Shown: positions 48,505-57,261 of the stretch, piece by piece
How the letters are laid out: every line of letters starts with the position of its first letter
Numbering within the stretch: position 1 is the first letter of the stretch
Source: TMED27 sp964350435
Lineage (GTDB): Bacteria > Pseudomonadota > Alphaproteobacteria > Micavibrionales > Micavibrionaceae
Direction: 5' to 3'
Assembly (NCBI GenBank): GCA_964350435.1
Contig: CAYGJS010000005.1
Span: forward strand, 28,759 to 92,758
Length of the DNA: 64,000 bases
Translations under genes and position numbers: made by a program
The notes under the pieces: model-generated
Seen by the model: only the letters and a program-made list of their open reading frames with translations
Databases searched by the model: none
What the model was told of the DNA's origin: nothing

Positions 48505-48651
48505 ATGGTCCGTTTGGCGCTGCAAAATCTCTTTGCCACTCCGCCTCTCAGGATTTTGAGAAAGGGGGTTTTTTATTCCTTTATTAAGAAAAATTTGCTA
48601 TAGTTAAATATACGTTGGCAGAACGCCGCTTCGAACGAAAGGAAGAATTCC

Positions 48652-49044
48652 ATGGCTCTTGTTATCGATCTCAAACCCGGTGAAAAAATACTGATTGGCG
48701 AGGCAGTCATCACCAATGACAAGCAGCGCACGCGCCTTCATATTGCCGGCGACTCCCCGATATTGCGTGAAAAGGATGTGATGCAGGAGCATCAGGCCGA
48801 TTCGCCGTGCAAAAAGATCTATTTCCTTGTCCAGTGCATGTATATCGCCAAAAATCCGGGGGATTATCATGAGCGGTATTTTTCCATGGTGGCGGATGTT
48901 CAAAAAGCGGCACCGTCTTGCACGATTTTTATTATGCAAATCAATGAACATATTATGTCTGGCAATTATTACAAAGCCATGAAACTGGCCAGAGAACTTA
49001 TCGAGCACGAAGCGGAGCTGATTAGCCATGTCGTCAACAAATAA
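48652..49044 (+). CDS. flbT: Flagellin synthesis regulator FlbT
   Basis: FlbT binds flagellin mRNA and adjusts its translation to assembly state in alphaproteobacteria. The 130-residue protein has LVIDLKPGEKILIGEAVITNDKQRTRLHIAGDSPILREKDVM and the C-terminal INEHIMSGNYYKAMKLARELIEHEAEL, both characteristic. GAAAGGAAG precedes the start. It overlaps flaF by 17 bases. Confidence 0.94.
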   Translation: MALVIDLKPGEKILIGEAVITNDKQRTRLHIAGDSPILREKDVMQEHQADSPCKKIYFLVQCMYIAKNPGDYHERYFSMVADVQKAAPSCTIFIMQINEHIMSGNYYKAMKLARELIEHEAELISHVVNK

Positions 49045-49450
49045 TCCAGGCGGCGGAAATCCTTACGCGAAAGCGGCGAGCGCCTATGGCGACAACGCCC
49101 AGAAAAACACGCCCGACCAGCGCGAATTAGAGGCGCAGGTGCTGATGAAGTCGGCGCGGCGGCTGAAGGAGCTGCAGGAGCTTTGGGACCATGTGGGGCG
49201 CGAGGAAATCGAAGGCGCGCTTAAATATAACCGCATGATCTGGATGATGTTTTACGACACAGCGATCGAGAGCAAGGACAATGAACGCCCGAATGATTTG
49301 CGGAGCAATATCGTGAATTTGGCGAATTTCATTTTTAAGCGCGAGCTGGATATTCTGGCCGATCCGTCGAAAAACAAGCTGGATGTGCTTATTAATATTA
49401 ATAAGGAGATCGCAGGTGGCCTTATGACAAAACCAAAGGCTGAGGGTTGA
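49028..49450 (+). CDS. flaF: Flagellin assembly regulator FlaF
   Basis: A 140-residue FlaF protein: YAKAASAYGDNAQKNTPDQRELEAQVLMKSARRLKELQELWDHVGREEIEGALKYNRMIWMMFY, then NIVNLANFIFKRELDILADPSKNKLDVLININKEIAGGL. FlaF is a flagellin-specific chaperone/translation activator that works opposite FlbT. It starts inside flbT (17-base overlap), which indicates coupled translation. Confidence 0.94.
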   Translation: MSSTNNPGGGNPYAKAASAYGDNAQKNTPDQRELEAQVLMKSARRLKELQELWDHVGREEIEGALKYNRMIWMMFYDTAIESKDNERPNDLRSNIVNLANFIFKRELDILADPSKNKLDVLININKEIAGGLMTKPKAEG

Positions 49451-49526
49451 TTGCTCCTTATTTTTCGTTCTGGAATAAAAAAATCGGCGCATTGCCGATA
49501 TTGCGCTCCTCGAACAATCAAGATCT

Positions 49527-50036
49527 TTATGCGTTCACGTTTACGTTTGCTGTCGGGGTTGCCTGACCAGAGGATGCGCCAATGCTGAGTGCTGTAATCG
49601 CCGCTTGCGCCGTCGCTGCGCCCAAAGACTGAACCGGAGGGGTTGATTGCGCGACCGTGACGGTTTGAACCTTTTCCGAGGCATATGTCGGCGTGGAAAC
49701 CTCTGAAGCTGGGCGCTCTTCAGCCGCCTGCGGGCTCTCATAAGCACTCTCACCACCATCAATAAATATTGCTACGGCTTCGCGGGATTTCAAAACCGGC
49801 TCTGAGGGGAATTGCGTCAAAACATCGCCGGTATCAGAATCACGAATCTGGATCACGGCCGTGTCAAAGGTGGTATCAACCTGAATATATGGGCTCACAT
49901 ATGGCGCCAGAACCTGAGAACGTACTTTTTCCGCCTGGGCAATTTGTACATCAACAGAGCTGCCAGAAGAAGCCTGCTCCGCTACTGCGCGGAGAGCCTG
50001 TGTATTAGAAATTGTGGCGTTTACTGCTTCAATCAT
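49527..50036 (-). CDS. FlaG-like protein
   Basis: From ATG 50036 (AGGA 7 bases upstream) the protein has 169 residues. The core VDTTFDTAVIQIRDSDTGDVLTQFPSEPVLKSREA resembles the FlaG domain, which in other bacteria has the pattern V.V.D..TGEVIRQIP.E and affects filament length. The N-terminal part is helical (IEAVNATISNTQALRAVAEQA) and the tail is Ala/Pro/Thr-rich. Convergent with flaF. A TTAA-N7-TTAA site lies 24 bases upstream. Confidence 0.68.
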   Translation of the reverse strand: MIEAVNATISNTQALRAVAEQASSGSSVDVQIAQAEKVRSQVLAPYVSPYIQVDTTFDTAVIQIRDSDTGDVLTQFPSEPVLKSREAVAIFIDGGESAYESPQAAEERPASEVSTPTYASEKVQTVTVAQSTPPVQSLGAATAQAAITALSIGASSGQATPTANVNVNA

Positions 50037-50059
50037 AGTTAATCCTAACCACCGAGAGA

Positions 50060-50074
50060 TTAAAAAATATTTAA
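50060..50074 (-). promoter_or_regulatory. Possible CtrA-type site upstream of the FlaG-like gene
   Basis: TTAAAAAATATTTAA has the TTAA-N7-TTAA arrangement 24 bases before the FlaG-like start. Because the spacer is all A/T and the neighbourhood AT-rich, a chance match is more likely here than at 47082 or 60414. Confidence 0.35.
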
Positions 50075-50354
50075 ACCTCAAGGCATACTACCCTATTATC
50101 ATTCTATTACGATAGAGTGCAAAAGTCAAGCTTTTCTTCACATAACATCTAATTATTCACAGGCTTTAACCATCATATATTCATATTATTGAATCGTGGA
50201 AAAGAGCGGAAAAAAACACTATAATAGATAGAGTAGGATTTGTCTGATTCGAGAAAACAGGTTAATCTTTATAAGAAAAATCGAATTCAGGCCGCCTGCC
50301 CTCCAGGTTTTCGGGCTTGTTGTGTGATTTAGATCGGTACAGTCAGGTAGTAAG

Positions 50355-52001
50355 TTGAACAGCTTTTTAGAAACATTGAAACAGCTTGGCCCCTCTCGGT
50401 TGGCCATTATGGGAGCGATTCTTGTTGGCTTGCTGCTGTTCTTTGTCTTTGTGTCGTTGCGCGTATCTACGCCGACCATGAAACTGTTATATACAGATTT
50501 GTCCTCTGTGGATGCGGGGGCCATTGCGGCCAAGCTTGAAGAAAATGCCATCTCTTATGCGGTTTCTGCCGATGGGTCGCGGATTAATGTTTCCGAGGAT
50601 AATGTTGGTCGGGCGCGCTTGCTTCTGGCGGAGGCCGGTTTGCCCAATGGCGGGTCTTTGGGCTACGAGATTTTTGACAAGCAATCGGGCTTTGGAACAA
50701 CAAATTTTGTGCAAAATGTCAATCAGGTGCGCGCGCTTGAGGGAGAACTATCGCGCACGATCAGTTCGCTTGATGCGGTGCGGAGTACACGTGTGCATCT
50801 TGTGTTGCCACAACGTGAGCTTTTCAGTCGAGAATCCCGCCCCTCCAGTGCCAGTGTTTATTTGGGTATTCGTCCGGGGGCGAGTATCGAAAGGGAGCAG
50901 ATTCTGGCCATCCAGTCCATGGTGGCTTCTGCGGTGCCTGATTTAAAGGCGGCGAATGTTACGATTATTGACAGTAACGGCAATCTGCTGGCCAAGGGCG
51001 GGGAAGACCAGGAAGGGAATTTGTTCTCCTTGAAAGCCGAGGAACAGAGGCGTGCATATGAATCGCGCCTGACCGAAAAGATTGAAGATCAGGTGAGTCG
51101 CGTTGTCGGTTATGGGAATGTGCGGGCGATTGTGACGGCGGAGATGAATTTTGACCGTATCAGCACGAATGAGGAATTATTTGATCCCGCCAGTCAGGTT
51201 GTGCGCTCGTCGCAAACCACTGAAGAAAACAACCTGGAGCGCGAGCCGATTCCCGATGATGTGAGTGTCGGTAATAATTTGCCCGGGATTGGCGGAGATT
51301 TGCTGGCGGATAATAAACCGTCCGCGGAAAGCAACCGCGTTGAGGAAACAACGAATTTCGAGATCAGTAAGACTATTCGCAGCACTGTGCGCGAAGTGGG
51401 AGAGATTAACCGTCTTTCGGTCGCTGTTTTGGTTGATGGGCGTTATATTACGGACGAGGCGGGTGAAAAAGTTTATCAAGAGCGCAGCCCCGAAGAGCTT
51501 ACACAGATTGAAGATCTGGTTCGCAGCGCGATTGGATATGATGCCGATCGTGGAGATTTGCTGAATGTTTCGAATATGCAGTTTGCCGAGATTGATACGA
51601 ATGAAGATGTTCTGGACGAGAGCATGTTGTTCGGGTTCCAGAAGGCGGATCTGATTGATGCGGCCGAAGTTCTGCTGGTCGGGATCATGATTATTCTGGT
51701 TGTTCTGCTGGTTCTTCAGCCGATGGTGGCCCGCTTGCTGGCATCGGACAACGCCGAGATTGACGAGGATCTGGAGACTGACTTGCTGACGATGCGCCCG
51801 GCGGCGCCTGCGCTGGAGGGTCCCGGTGGTGAGGGCGTCAGTGCTATGGATGCTGATGGCGAGGAAGAGAGCCTGATTAATATTTCCGGCGTGGACGGTA
51901 AGGTTAAGTCATCTTCCATGAAGAAAATCACTGAGATTGTGGAAAATTATCCGAATGAAACATTGTCCGTTATCCGCAGCTGGATGACCGAGGAAGCTTA
52001 A
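50355..52001 (+). CDS. fliF: MS-ring protein FliF (TTG start)
   Basis: FliF builds the MS ring in the inner membrane. The 548-residue protein begins MNSFLETLKQLGPSRLAIMGAILVGLLLFFVFVSLRVSTPTMKLLYTDL with the first membrane helix at about 17-36, continues with the YscJ/FliF domains (YAVSADGSRINVSEDNVGRARLLLAEAGLPNGGSLGYEIFD), and ends with a second membrane helix (LLVGIMIILVVLLVLQP) and the FliG-binding tail KKITEIVENYPNETLSVIRSWM. The start codon is TTG; no ATG fits this N-terminus. First gene of fliF-fliG-fliH-fliN-motA. Confidence 0.95.
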   Translation: MNSFLETLKQLGPSRLAIMGAILVGLLLFFVFVSLRVSTPTMKLLYTDLSSVDAGAIAAKLEENAISYAVSADGSRINVSEDNVGRARLLLAEAGLPNGGSLGYEIFDKQSGFGTTNFVQNVNQVRALEGELSRTISSLDAVRSTRVHLVLPQRELFSRESRPSSASVYLGIRPGASIEREQILAIQSMVASAVPDLKAANVTIIDSNGNLLAKGGEDQEGNLFSLKAEEQRRAYESRLTEKIEDQVSRVVGYGNVRAIVTAEMNFDRISTNEELFDPASQVVRSSQTTEENNLEREPIPDDVSVGNNLPGIGGDLLADNKPSAESNRVEETTNFEISKTIRSTVREVGEINRLSVAVLVDGRYITDEAGEKVYQERSPEELTQIEDLVRSAIGYDADRGDLLNVSNMQFAEIDTNEDVLDESMLFGFQKADLIDAAEVLLVGIMIILVVLLVLQPMVARLLASDNAEIDEDLETDLLTMRPAAPALEGPGGEGVSAMDADGEEESLINISGVDGKVKSSSMKKITEIVENYPNETLSVIRSWMTEEA

Positions 52002-52016
52002 TATAACGAGGACTTT

Positions 52017-53036
52017 ATGCGCGTACGCGAGGATTATAGAACACTGACCGGCCCTGAAAAAGCAGCGATTCTTATGCTGTCTTTGGGGGAAGATCATACG
52101 GCCAAGCTTTTTGAGCAGATGGACGATGAGGAAATCATGGAGATTTCTCAGATTATGGCGACTTTGGGTAAGGTAAGCCCGACCGTTGTCGAGCGTTTGT
52201 TTGTTGATTTTGCCGAGCAGATGACCACAACAAATTCGCTTGTCGGGACTCAGGATTCAACAGAGCGCCTGCTGGCCAAAGCCGGACTGAGCGGCGATAA
52301 AATCGACAGCATCATGGAAGAAATTCGCGGCCCTGCGGGTCGAACGATGTGGGAGAAGCTGGGGAATGTGAACGAGGAAATTCTGGCGACATTCCTGCAG
52401 AAAGAATATCCGCAAACTGTTTCTGTTGTGCTTTCGAAGGTGCAAACCGACCATGCGGCCCGGGTTTTGGCATTGCTGCCTGAAAACTTCGCGATGGAGG
52501 TTATTCACCGTATGCTTCGCATGGAAGCCGTGCAGAAGGATATTCTGGACGAGGTGGAACGGACGCTGCGTCAGGAATTCATGACCAACCTTGCGCGGAC
52601 ACAGAAGAAAGACAGTCACGAGCTTATTGCCGAGATTTTCAACAATATGGAGCGCGCGGTGGAAGCACGGTTTATGGATGAGCTTGAGAAATCCATTCCC
52701 GATTCAGCGGAGAAAATCCGCTCGCTGATGTTCACATTTGAAGACTTGCTTAACCTTGACCCGGCTTCGGTGCAGACTTTGATCCGCGCAGTGGATAAAG
52801 ACAAGCTGCCAACGGCTCTGAAAGGCGCGAGCGAGGGGATCAAGGATTTGTTCTTCTCCAATATGTCGGAGCGGGCGGCAAAGATTATGAAAGAAGATAT
52901 GGCGGCTATGGGGCCTGTTCGATTGAAAGACGTTGAAGAAGCCCAACAAAATGCGGTGAATGTTGCTAAAGACCTTGAAGCCAGAGGCGAGATTGTCATC
53001 TCGACAGGCGAAGGTGATGACGAGATGATTTACTGA
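52017..53036 (+). CDS. fliG: Flagellar switch protein FliG
   Basis: FliG is the C-ring protein facing the stators. The 339-residue protein has LTGPEKAAILMLSLGEDHTAKLFEQMDDEEIMEISQIM, the middle ARM domain (QTVSVVLSKVQTDHAARVLALLP) and the charged torque helix region FMDELEKSIPDSAEKIRSLMFTFEDLLNLDPASVQTLIRAVDKDKLPTALKGA. Length normal with a short extra tail (STGEGDDEMIY). It begins 15 bases after fliF. Confidence 0.96.
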   Translation: MRVREDYRTLTGPEKAAILMLSLGEDHTAKLFEQMDDEEIMEISQIMATLGKVSPTVVERLFVDFAEQMTTTNSLVGTQDSTERLLAKAGLSGDKIDSIMEEIRGPAGRTMWEKLGNVNEEILATFLQKEYPQTVSVVLSKVQTDHAARVLALLPENFAMEVIHRMLRMEAVQKDILDEVERTLRQEFMTNLARTQKKDSHELIAEIFNNMERAVEARFMDELEKSIPDSAEKIRSLMFTFEDLLNLDPASVQTLIRAVDKDKLPTALKGASEGIKDLFFSNMSERAAKIMKEDMAAMGPVRLKDVEEAQQNAVNVAKDLEARGEIVISTGEGDDEMIY

Positions 53037-53052
53037 TCAACAATACACAAGG

Positions 53053-53817
53053 ATGAAAAACGAAGATTTGCGCCATAACCCCAGAGGACAGAAGGAAAAA
53101 TTCTTTTTCAACATGAATCATTTCGATGTTGATGAGGATGATGATGAAGAGATTGTTGAAGACATCCCTCCGCCGCCGCCTGTTTTTTCGCTCGAAGAAT
53201 TAGAGGCCGCCAAGCAGGAGGCGTTTGCGCAAGGCAAAATCAAGGGACAGGAAGAATCAGCAGCCAGCCGTTCTGCGGCACTGGCGCAAACCCTGCAGGT
53301 TTTGGCGCGTGAAGCTTCCCAGCTTTTTGCCAATGAAGAGGCGAGAGAAAAAGCCTATGAGCAAGAGAGCGTGGCTCTTACGCTCAGTCTGTTCGAAAAA
53401 ATATTCCCTGCGATGAAAAAGACCCACGGTTTCGAAGAGTTGAAGGCCGCAATGGAGAGCGTTTTGCTGCATCAATCGGGTCATGGCACTATTGAGGTTG
53501 TGGTTTCGGACGTTATGAAGGACGGCGTTTCACAGTTTCTGGAGAGGCTCAGTGCGAAAGATGAGCGGCTTCAATTCAAAGTTATCGGCGTGGCCGATAT
53601 GGATGAACAATCCTGTAAGTTATCCTGGGGCGATGGCGGTTACATCCGCAATACGGAGAATATGGCCTTGGAAATCCAAAAGATTTTGGCTGAGCCCCTT
53701 GCGGGGCGGGCGTTAAAAGGTCATGATATTGAAGATAAAACTTCCGAAGATGCAACTCTGGATCCGTCTGCCGAACCGGAGCCGCCGCTAGAATCAATGG
53801 AGCACCGCGATGAGTGA
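53053..53817 (+). CDS. fliH: Flagellar export stator FliH-like protein
   Basis: FliH links the export ATPase FliI to the C ring. The 254-residue protein has an acidic, Pro-rich N-terminus (DVDEDDDEEIVEDIPPPPPVFSLEELEAAKQEAFAQGKIKGQEE) with the GxxxG-like coiled region usual for FliH, and a C-domain with IEVVVSDVMKDGVSQFLERLSAKDERLQFKVIGVADMDEQSCKLSWGDGGYIRN. Context between fliG and fliN confirms it. The ATG lies immediately after AAGG; Met21 is an alternative. FliI itself is not encoded here. Confidence 0.85.
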   Translation: MKNEDLRHNPRGQKEKFFFNMNHFDVDEDDDEEIVEDIPPPPPVFSLEELEAAKQEAFAQGKIKGQEESAASRSAALAQTLQVLAREASQLFANEEAREKAYEQESVALTLSLFEKIFPAMKKTHGFEELKAAMESVLLHQSGHGTIEVVVSDVMKDGVSQFLERLSAKDERLQFKVIGVADMDEQSCKLSWGDGGYIRNTENMALEIQKILAEPLAGRALKGHDIEDKTSEDATLDPSAEPEPPLESMEHRDE

Positions 53818-54253
53818 TAATAACGATAACACAGAAGATGATGCCATGGATGCGGCTGGTGGTGGCGATGACGTCAGTCAAGACGAGATTGATAATATAT
53901 TTGATGATGCCGGAGATGGCGATGATGTCGGTAACCCTATGGGTTTGGGTGAAATGGGCGGCAATGAAGCCCCGCCGGAATCTCCTTTTGCCATGGGTGA
54001 AGCGATGGCGGGGGATGTTTCGGCGATTTATGATATTCCCGTTCAGATTTCTGCGGTTTTGGGGCGTTCGACCATGCAGGTCAGTCAGCTTCTGAAACTG
54101 GGTCGGGGTGCGGTGGTTGAGCTGGACCGCAAGGTCGGGGAAGCGATTGATATTTACGTCAATAACCGCCTTGTTGCACGCGGCGAGGTTGTGGTGGTTG
54201 AAGACAAGCTGGGCGTAACTATGACTGAAATTGTTAAATCCGATCGAGCATAA
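53810..54253 (+). CDS. fliN: Flagellar switch protein FliN
   Basis: FliN is the lower C-ring protein. The 147-residue protein ends with a SpoA domain: IYDIPVQISAVLGRSTMQVSQLLKLGRGAVVELDRKVGEAIDIYVNNRLVARGEVVVVEDKLGVTMTEI. The N-terminal part is acidic and contains VSQDEIDNI at residues 22-30, the same type of peptide as the CheY-binding site of FliM. Overlaps fliH by 8 bases. Confidence 0.94.
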   Translation: MSDNNDNTEDDAMDAAGGGDDVSQDEIDNIFDDAGDGDDVGNPMGLGEMGGNEAPPESPFAMGEAMAGDVSAIYDIPVQISAVLGRSTMQVSQLLKLGRGAVVELDRKVGEAIDIYVNNRLVARGEVVVVEDKLGVTMTEIVKSDRA

Positions 54254-54269
54254 CAGCTAAGGACTTCTG

Positions 54270-55139
54270 ATGAGCGATACTGCGGCAGAGAATTCAGCAC
54301 AATCAAGCGCCGAAGCGCAGGCTGATAATATTGCTCTGCCTTCTATTTCCGTCCCTCAAGCTATATTTAAAACTGATTTTGCAACGCTTTTTGGTATCGT
54401 GTTTTCGATCGGCCTGATTACCGGTGCGATTTTGATGGGGCAGAGCAATGCGAATTTCTTTAACCTGCCCTCCGTTTTAATTGTTATTTTGGGAACAATG
54501 GCGGCGACGGCGATTTCTTTTACAGGCGAAGAGTTAAGAAAAGCCGGGGGAACGTTCAGCCGCTCCATCCGCTGGCAAGTGCAAAGCCCGTCCCAAACGG
54601 CCAAAACCTTGCTGGATTTATCTGTGGTGGCAAAAAAGAAGGGGGTTCTGGGGCTTTCTGGTTACAGTGATGAGCTCAGCAGAGATCCGTTTTTATCACG
54701 TGCTGTTTCCATGGTTGTGGATGGTTTTCAGGCTAAGGATATTGATTTTTTGCTCTCGCAGGAGGTCGACTCTCTGGTGGAGCGGCATAAACGCTCCGCG
54801 AGCATTGCGGGGCGCGCATCGGAAGTTGCACCTGCTATGGGGTTGATCGGGACATTGGTTGGTTTGGTGCAGATGCTGGCGGACCTCGAGAACCCCGACA
54901 GTATTGGTCCGGCGATGGCGGTGGCGTTGCTCACGACATTTTACGGGGCGATTTTGGGGACGGTGATTATGGCGCCGCTGGCGGTGAAGCTGGAGAAGCG
55001 CTCGCGCGATGAGGCTTTGATTAAGAATTTGGTGCGCATTGCCTGCGTATCTATGGCGGCGCAGGAAAACCCGCGCAAGCTGGAGATGGTTCTTAACTCC
55101 GAATTGCCGCCCGATGAGCGCATCCGGTATTTTGATTAA
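54270..55139 (+). CDS. motA: Flagellar motor stator protein MotA
   Basis: The 289-residue protein has the MotA family layout: membrane helices at about 37-56 (FATLFGIVFSIGLITGAILM) and 65-82, a cytoplasmic domain (VDGFQAKDIDFLLSQEVDSLVERHKRSASIAGRASEVAPAMGLIGTLVGLVQML) and a second pair of helices (IGPAMAVALLTTFYGAILGTVIMAPLAVKLE). The APAMGLIGTLVGLV motif is diagnostic. It forms the ion channel with MotB; MotB-like genes are at 16564-18027. Its stop overlaps that of the next, convergent gene by 4 bases. Confidence 0.93.
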   Translation: MSDTAAENSAQSSAEAQADNIALPSISVPQAIFKTDFATLFGIVFSIGLITGAILMGQSNANFFNLPSVLIVILGTMAATAISFTGEELRKAGGTFSRSIRWQVQSPSQTAKTLLDLSVVAKKKGVLGLSGYSDELSRDPFLSRAVSMVVDGFQAKDIDFLLSQEVDSLVERHKRSASIAGRASEVAPAMGLIGTLVGLVQMLADLENPDSIGPAMAVALLTTFYGAILGTVIMAPLAVKLEKRSRDEALIKNLVRIACVSMAAQENPRKLEMVLNSELPPDERIRYFD

Positions 55140-55789
55140 ATATGATTAGAAACGAGTAACAGCTTGGGCGGATTTTCAGGGTCGCCTGAATTGATGCTCC
55201 AATGTAAGAAGGGCAAAGCTTCTTCTTCATATGCTCCATAGCCTGCAAACCTCATAAAATCAAACCGCCCGACAGAGAATGTATCTGCACCTTCATTGAG
55301 CTTAAATCTTTTACTTAGATCGTCTGCCTCAGGATACTCTCTCACATCCTGATTTTTTACAAACTTCGTCGTTGTTTCTGTATAGGCACAAAACCCCCTG
55401 CCCCTCATAGTATCCGCATGGATATAATCAGACTCCGATTTCTCAGAGCCATATTCAACCCTCAGCTCTTGTTGGTCACTCGGCCCATCAACAGAAAATT
55501 GCTCAAAGTCAAGAATAATATTCTCCAAAGCGACCATCATGGGAGAACCCGGCTGTAAGCTCTCTCGTACACTTAAAACTTCGGCATAGCTGAGGTCTTT
55601 ACGATCGCCATGCGCTATTTCAAAATGTTTGCAGAGATGGAAGGCCAGAGCGTTGAAATCTCCCTCTAGTTCACGCGGCAAATAATATGCGTTGACGCGC
55701 GGAGAGAATTCTCCCGCCATGGCCTCTGCCTTTGTGCTTACGACTTGAATCTGCTCGTAATCTACTGGTAAGTTATAAGGTCTTTGCAT
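55136..55789 (-). CDS. Unrecognised 217-residue protein
   Basis: A soluble, acidic protein without signal peptide or membrane helix. Recognisable local features are LPRELEGDFNALAFHLCKHFEIAHGDRKDLSYAEVLS near residue 45 and a C-terminal VGRFDFMRFAGYGAYEEEALPFLHWSINSGDPENPP. I cannot place it in a family. It is on the strand opposite to its flagellar neighbours, is more AT-rich, and its stop codon overlaps the motA stop by 4 bases. It lies between motA and flbD and may be a lineage-specific insertion. Confidence 0.6.
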   Translation of the reverse strand: MQRPYNLPVDYEQIQVVSTKAEAMAGEFSPRVNAYYLPRELEGDFNALAFHLCKHFEIAHGDRKDLSYAEVLSVRESLQPGSPMMVALENIILDFEQFSVDGPSDQQELRVEYGSEKSESDYIHADTMRGRGFCAYTETTTKFVKNQDVREYPEADDLSKRFKLNEGADTFSVGRFDFMRFAGYGAYEEEALPFLHWSINSGDPENPPKLLLVSNHI

Positions 55790-55851
55790 ATGGTCTTATA
55801 ACCTTATAAGTCTTCTCAATGCAATAAAATTATGAAAAACAGGAAGCTCTT

Positions 55852-57261
55852 ATGCGTTTAATGATTATCGGGCAATTAGAAGGCTATATCTCTCAGGCGG
55901 GGAAAATCGCGCTGCAAAAAGGGGCGAAGGTTATTCATTGTGAGGATACGGATCAGGCCATCGGCGCGCTGCTCAATGGTAAGGGCGCGGATCTGGCGAT
56001 GGTGGATGTGAAGCAGAAAATCCGCGCCTTTATTGACCGCCTCGAAGAAGAGCGCATTCATATGCCGGTGATTGCCTGCGGAATTGGCACGGATGCGCGC
56101 TCTGCCGTGAAGGCCATTCAGCAAGGGGCGAAGGAATATGTGCCGCTGCCGCCGGATGCGGATTTGATCGCGGCTGTCCTTACGGCGGTCACGCAGGATC
56201 AGAGCGATATGATCGCCGATGACGAGAGCATGAAAAAGGTCGTCGCGCTGGCGGATAAGATTGCGCCGAGCGAGGCGACTGTGCTGATTACGGGCGAGAG
56301 CGGGACGGGTAAAGAGGTGATGAGCCAGTATATCCACCGTAAATCCAAGCGCAATAATGGGCCGTTTATTGCCGTGAACTGCGCGGCGATCCCTGAGAAT
56401 TTGCTGGAGAGCGAGCTTTTCGGCCATGAGAAAGGTGCATTTACGGGCGCGACGGGTCGCAGGATCGGTAAATTTGAAGAAGCGCATTCCGGCACGCTTT
56501 TACTTGATGAGATCAGCGAGATGCATCCTTCCCTACAGGCCAAGCTTCTGCGCGCCTTGCAAGAGCGTGAAGTGACCCGTGTGGGGTCAAATAACCCCGT
56601 AAAGGTCGATGTGCGGATTTTGGCAACCTCTAACCGCGACCTTGAATCCAGCGTGCAAAAAGGCGAATTCCGCGAGGATTTGTATTTCCGTCTGAACGTT
56701 GTGAACATCCCCCTGCCCGCCTTGCGCGAGCGTCCGAGAGACATTGCGACCTTGGGGCAGTTTTTTGCCGATAAATATGCGGTGGCGAACGGCATGGCGA
56801 AGAAGAAACTCTCGGCGGCGGCCGTTGCGCGGCTGCAAGGCTATGCGTGGCGCGGGAATATCCGCGAGCTAGAAAACACCATGCACCGCGCGGTTTTGAT
56901 TTCTATGGAAGAGGAAATGGAGCCCGAGGCCATCCACCTGCAGGACGGCGCGTTCCAGAACACGCATGGCATAGGCGATGCGGCGGTGCATACACCCAGT
57001 CCATCAGGGGTTGGCAGTGCGGGAATCGCGGGATCATCGAAACCTGCTGCGCCGCTTGAAAACCCCGGCGCGGTGGAGGCGATACTTGGCCGCACGATTG
57101 CGGATGTGGAGCGGGATATGATTATCAACACGCTGGAGCATTGCCTCGGCAACCGAACGCACGCTGCGAATATCCTGGGCATTTCCATTCGGACGCTGCG
57201 GAACAAGCTCAACACCTATAAGGATGAAGGTGTGAAGGTTCCTGCGTCAAGCGGGGGTTAG
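55852..57261 (+). CDS. flbD: Sigma-54-dependent flagellar activator FlbD
   Basis: FlbD activates sigma-54 flagellar promoters, regulated by FliX. The 469-residue protein has an N-terminal receiver-like domain (Asp52 in LAMVDVKQ, but atypical acidic pocket), an AAA+ domain with Walker A GESGTGKE (148-155), the sigma-54 contact loop GAFTGA (195-200) and Walker B GTLLLDEI, a Pro/Gly/Ser-rich linker, and a Fis-type helix-turn-helix NRTHAANILGISIRTLRNKLNTY. The three sigma-54 promoters in this window are its expected targets. Stop overlaps that of the convergent next gene. Confidence 0.93.
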   Translation: MRLMIIGQLEGYISQAGKIALQKGAKVIHCEDTDQAIGALLNGKGADLAMVDVKQKIRAFIDRLEEERIHMPVIACGIGTDARSAVKAIQQGAKEYVPLPPDADLIAAVLTAVTQDQSDMIADDESMKKVVALADKIAPSEATVLITGESGTGKEVMSQYIHRKSKRNNGPFIAVNCAAIPENLLESELFGHEKGAFTGATGRRIGKFEEAHSGTLLLDEISEMHPSLQAKLLRALQEREVTRVGSNNPVKVDVRILATSNRDLESSVQKGEFREDLYFRLNVVNIPLPALRERPRDIATLGQFFADKYAVANGMAKKKLSAAAVARLQGYAWRGNIRELENTMHRAVLISMEEEMEPEAIHLQDGAFQNTHGIGDAAVHTPSPSGVGSAGIAGSSKPAAPLENPGAVEAILGRTIADVERDMIINTLEHCLGNRTHAANILGISIRTLRNKLNTYKDEGVKVPASSGG

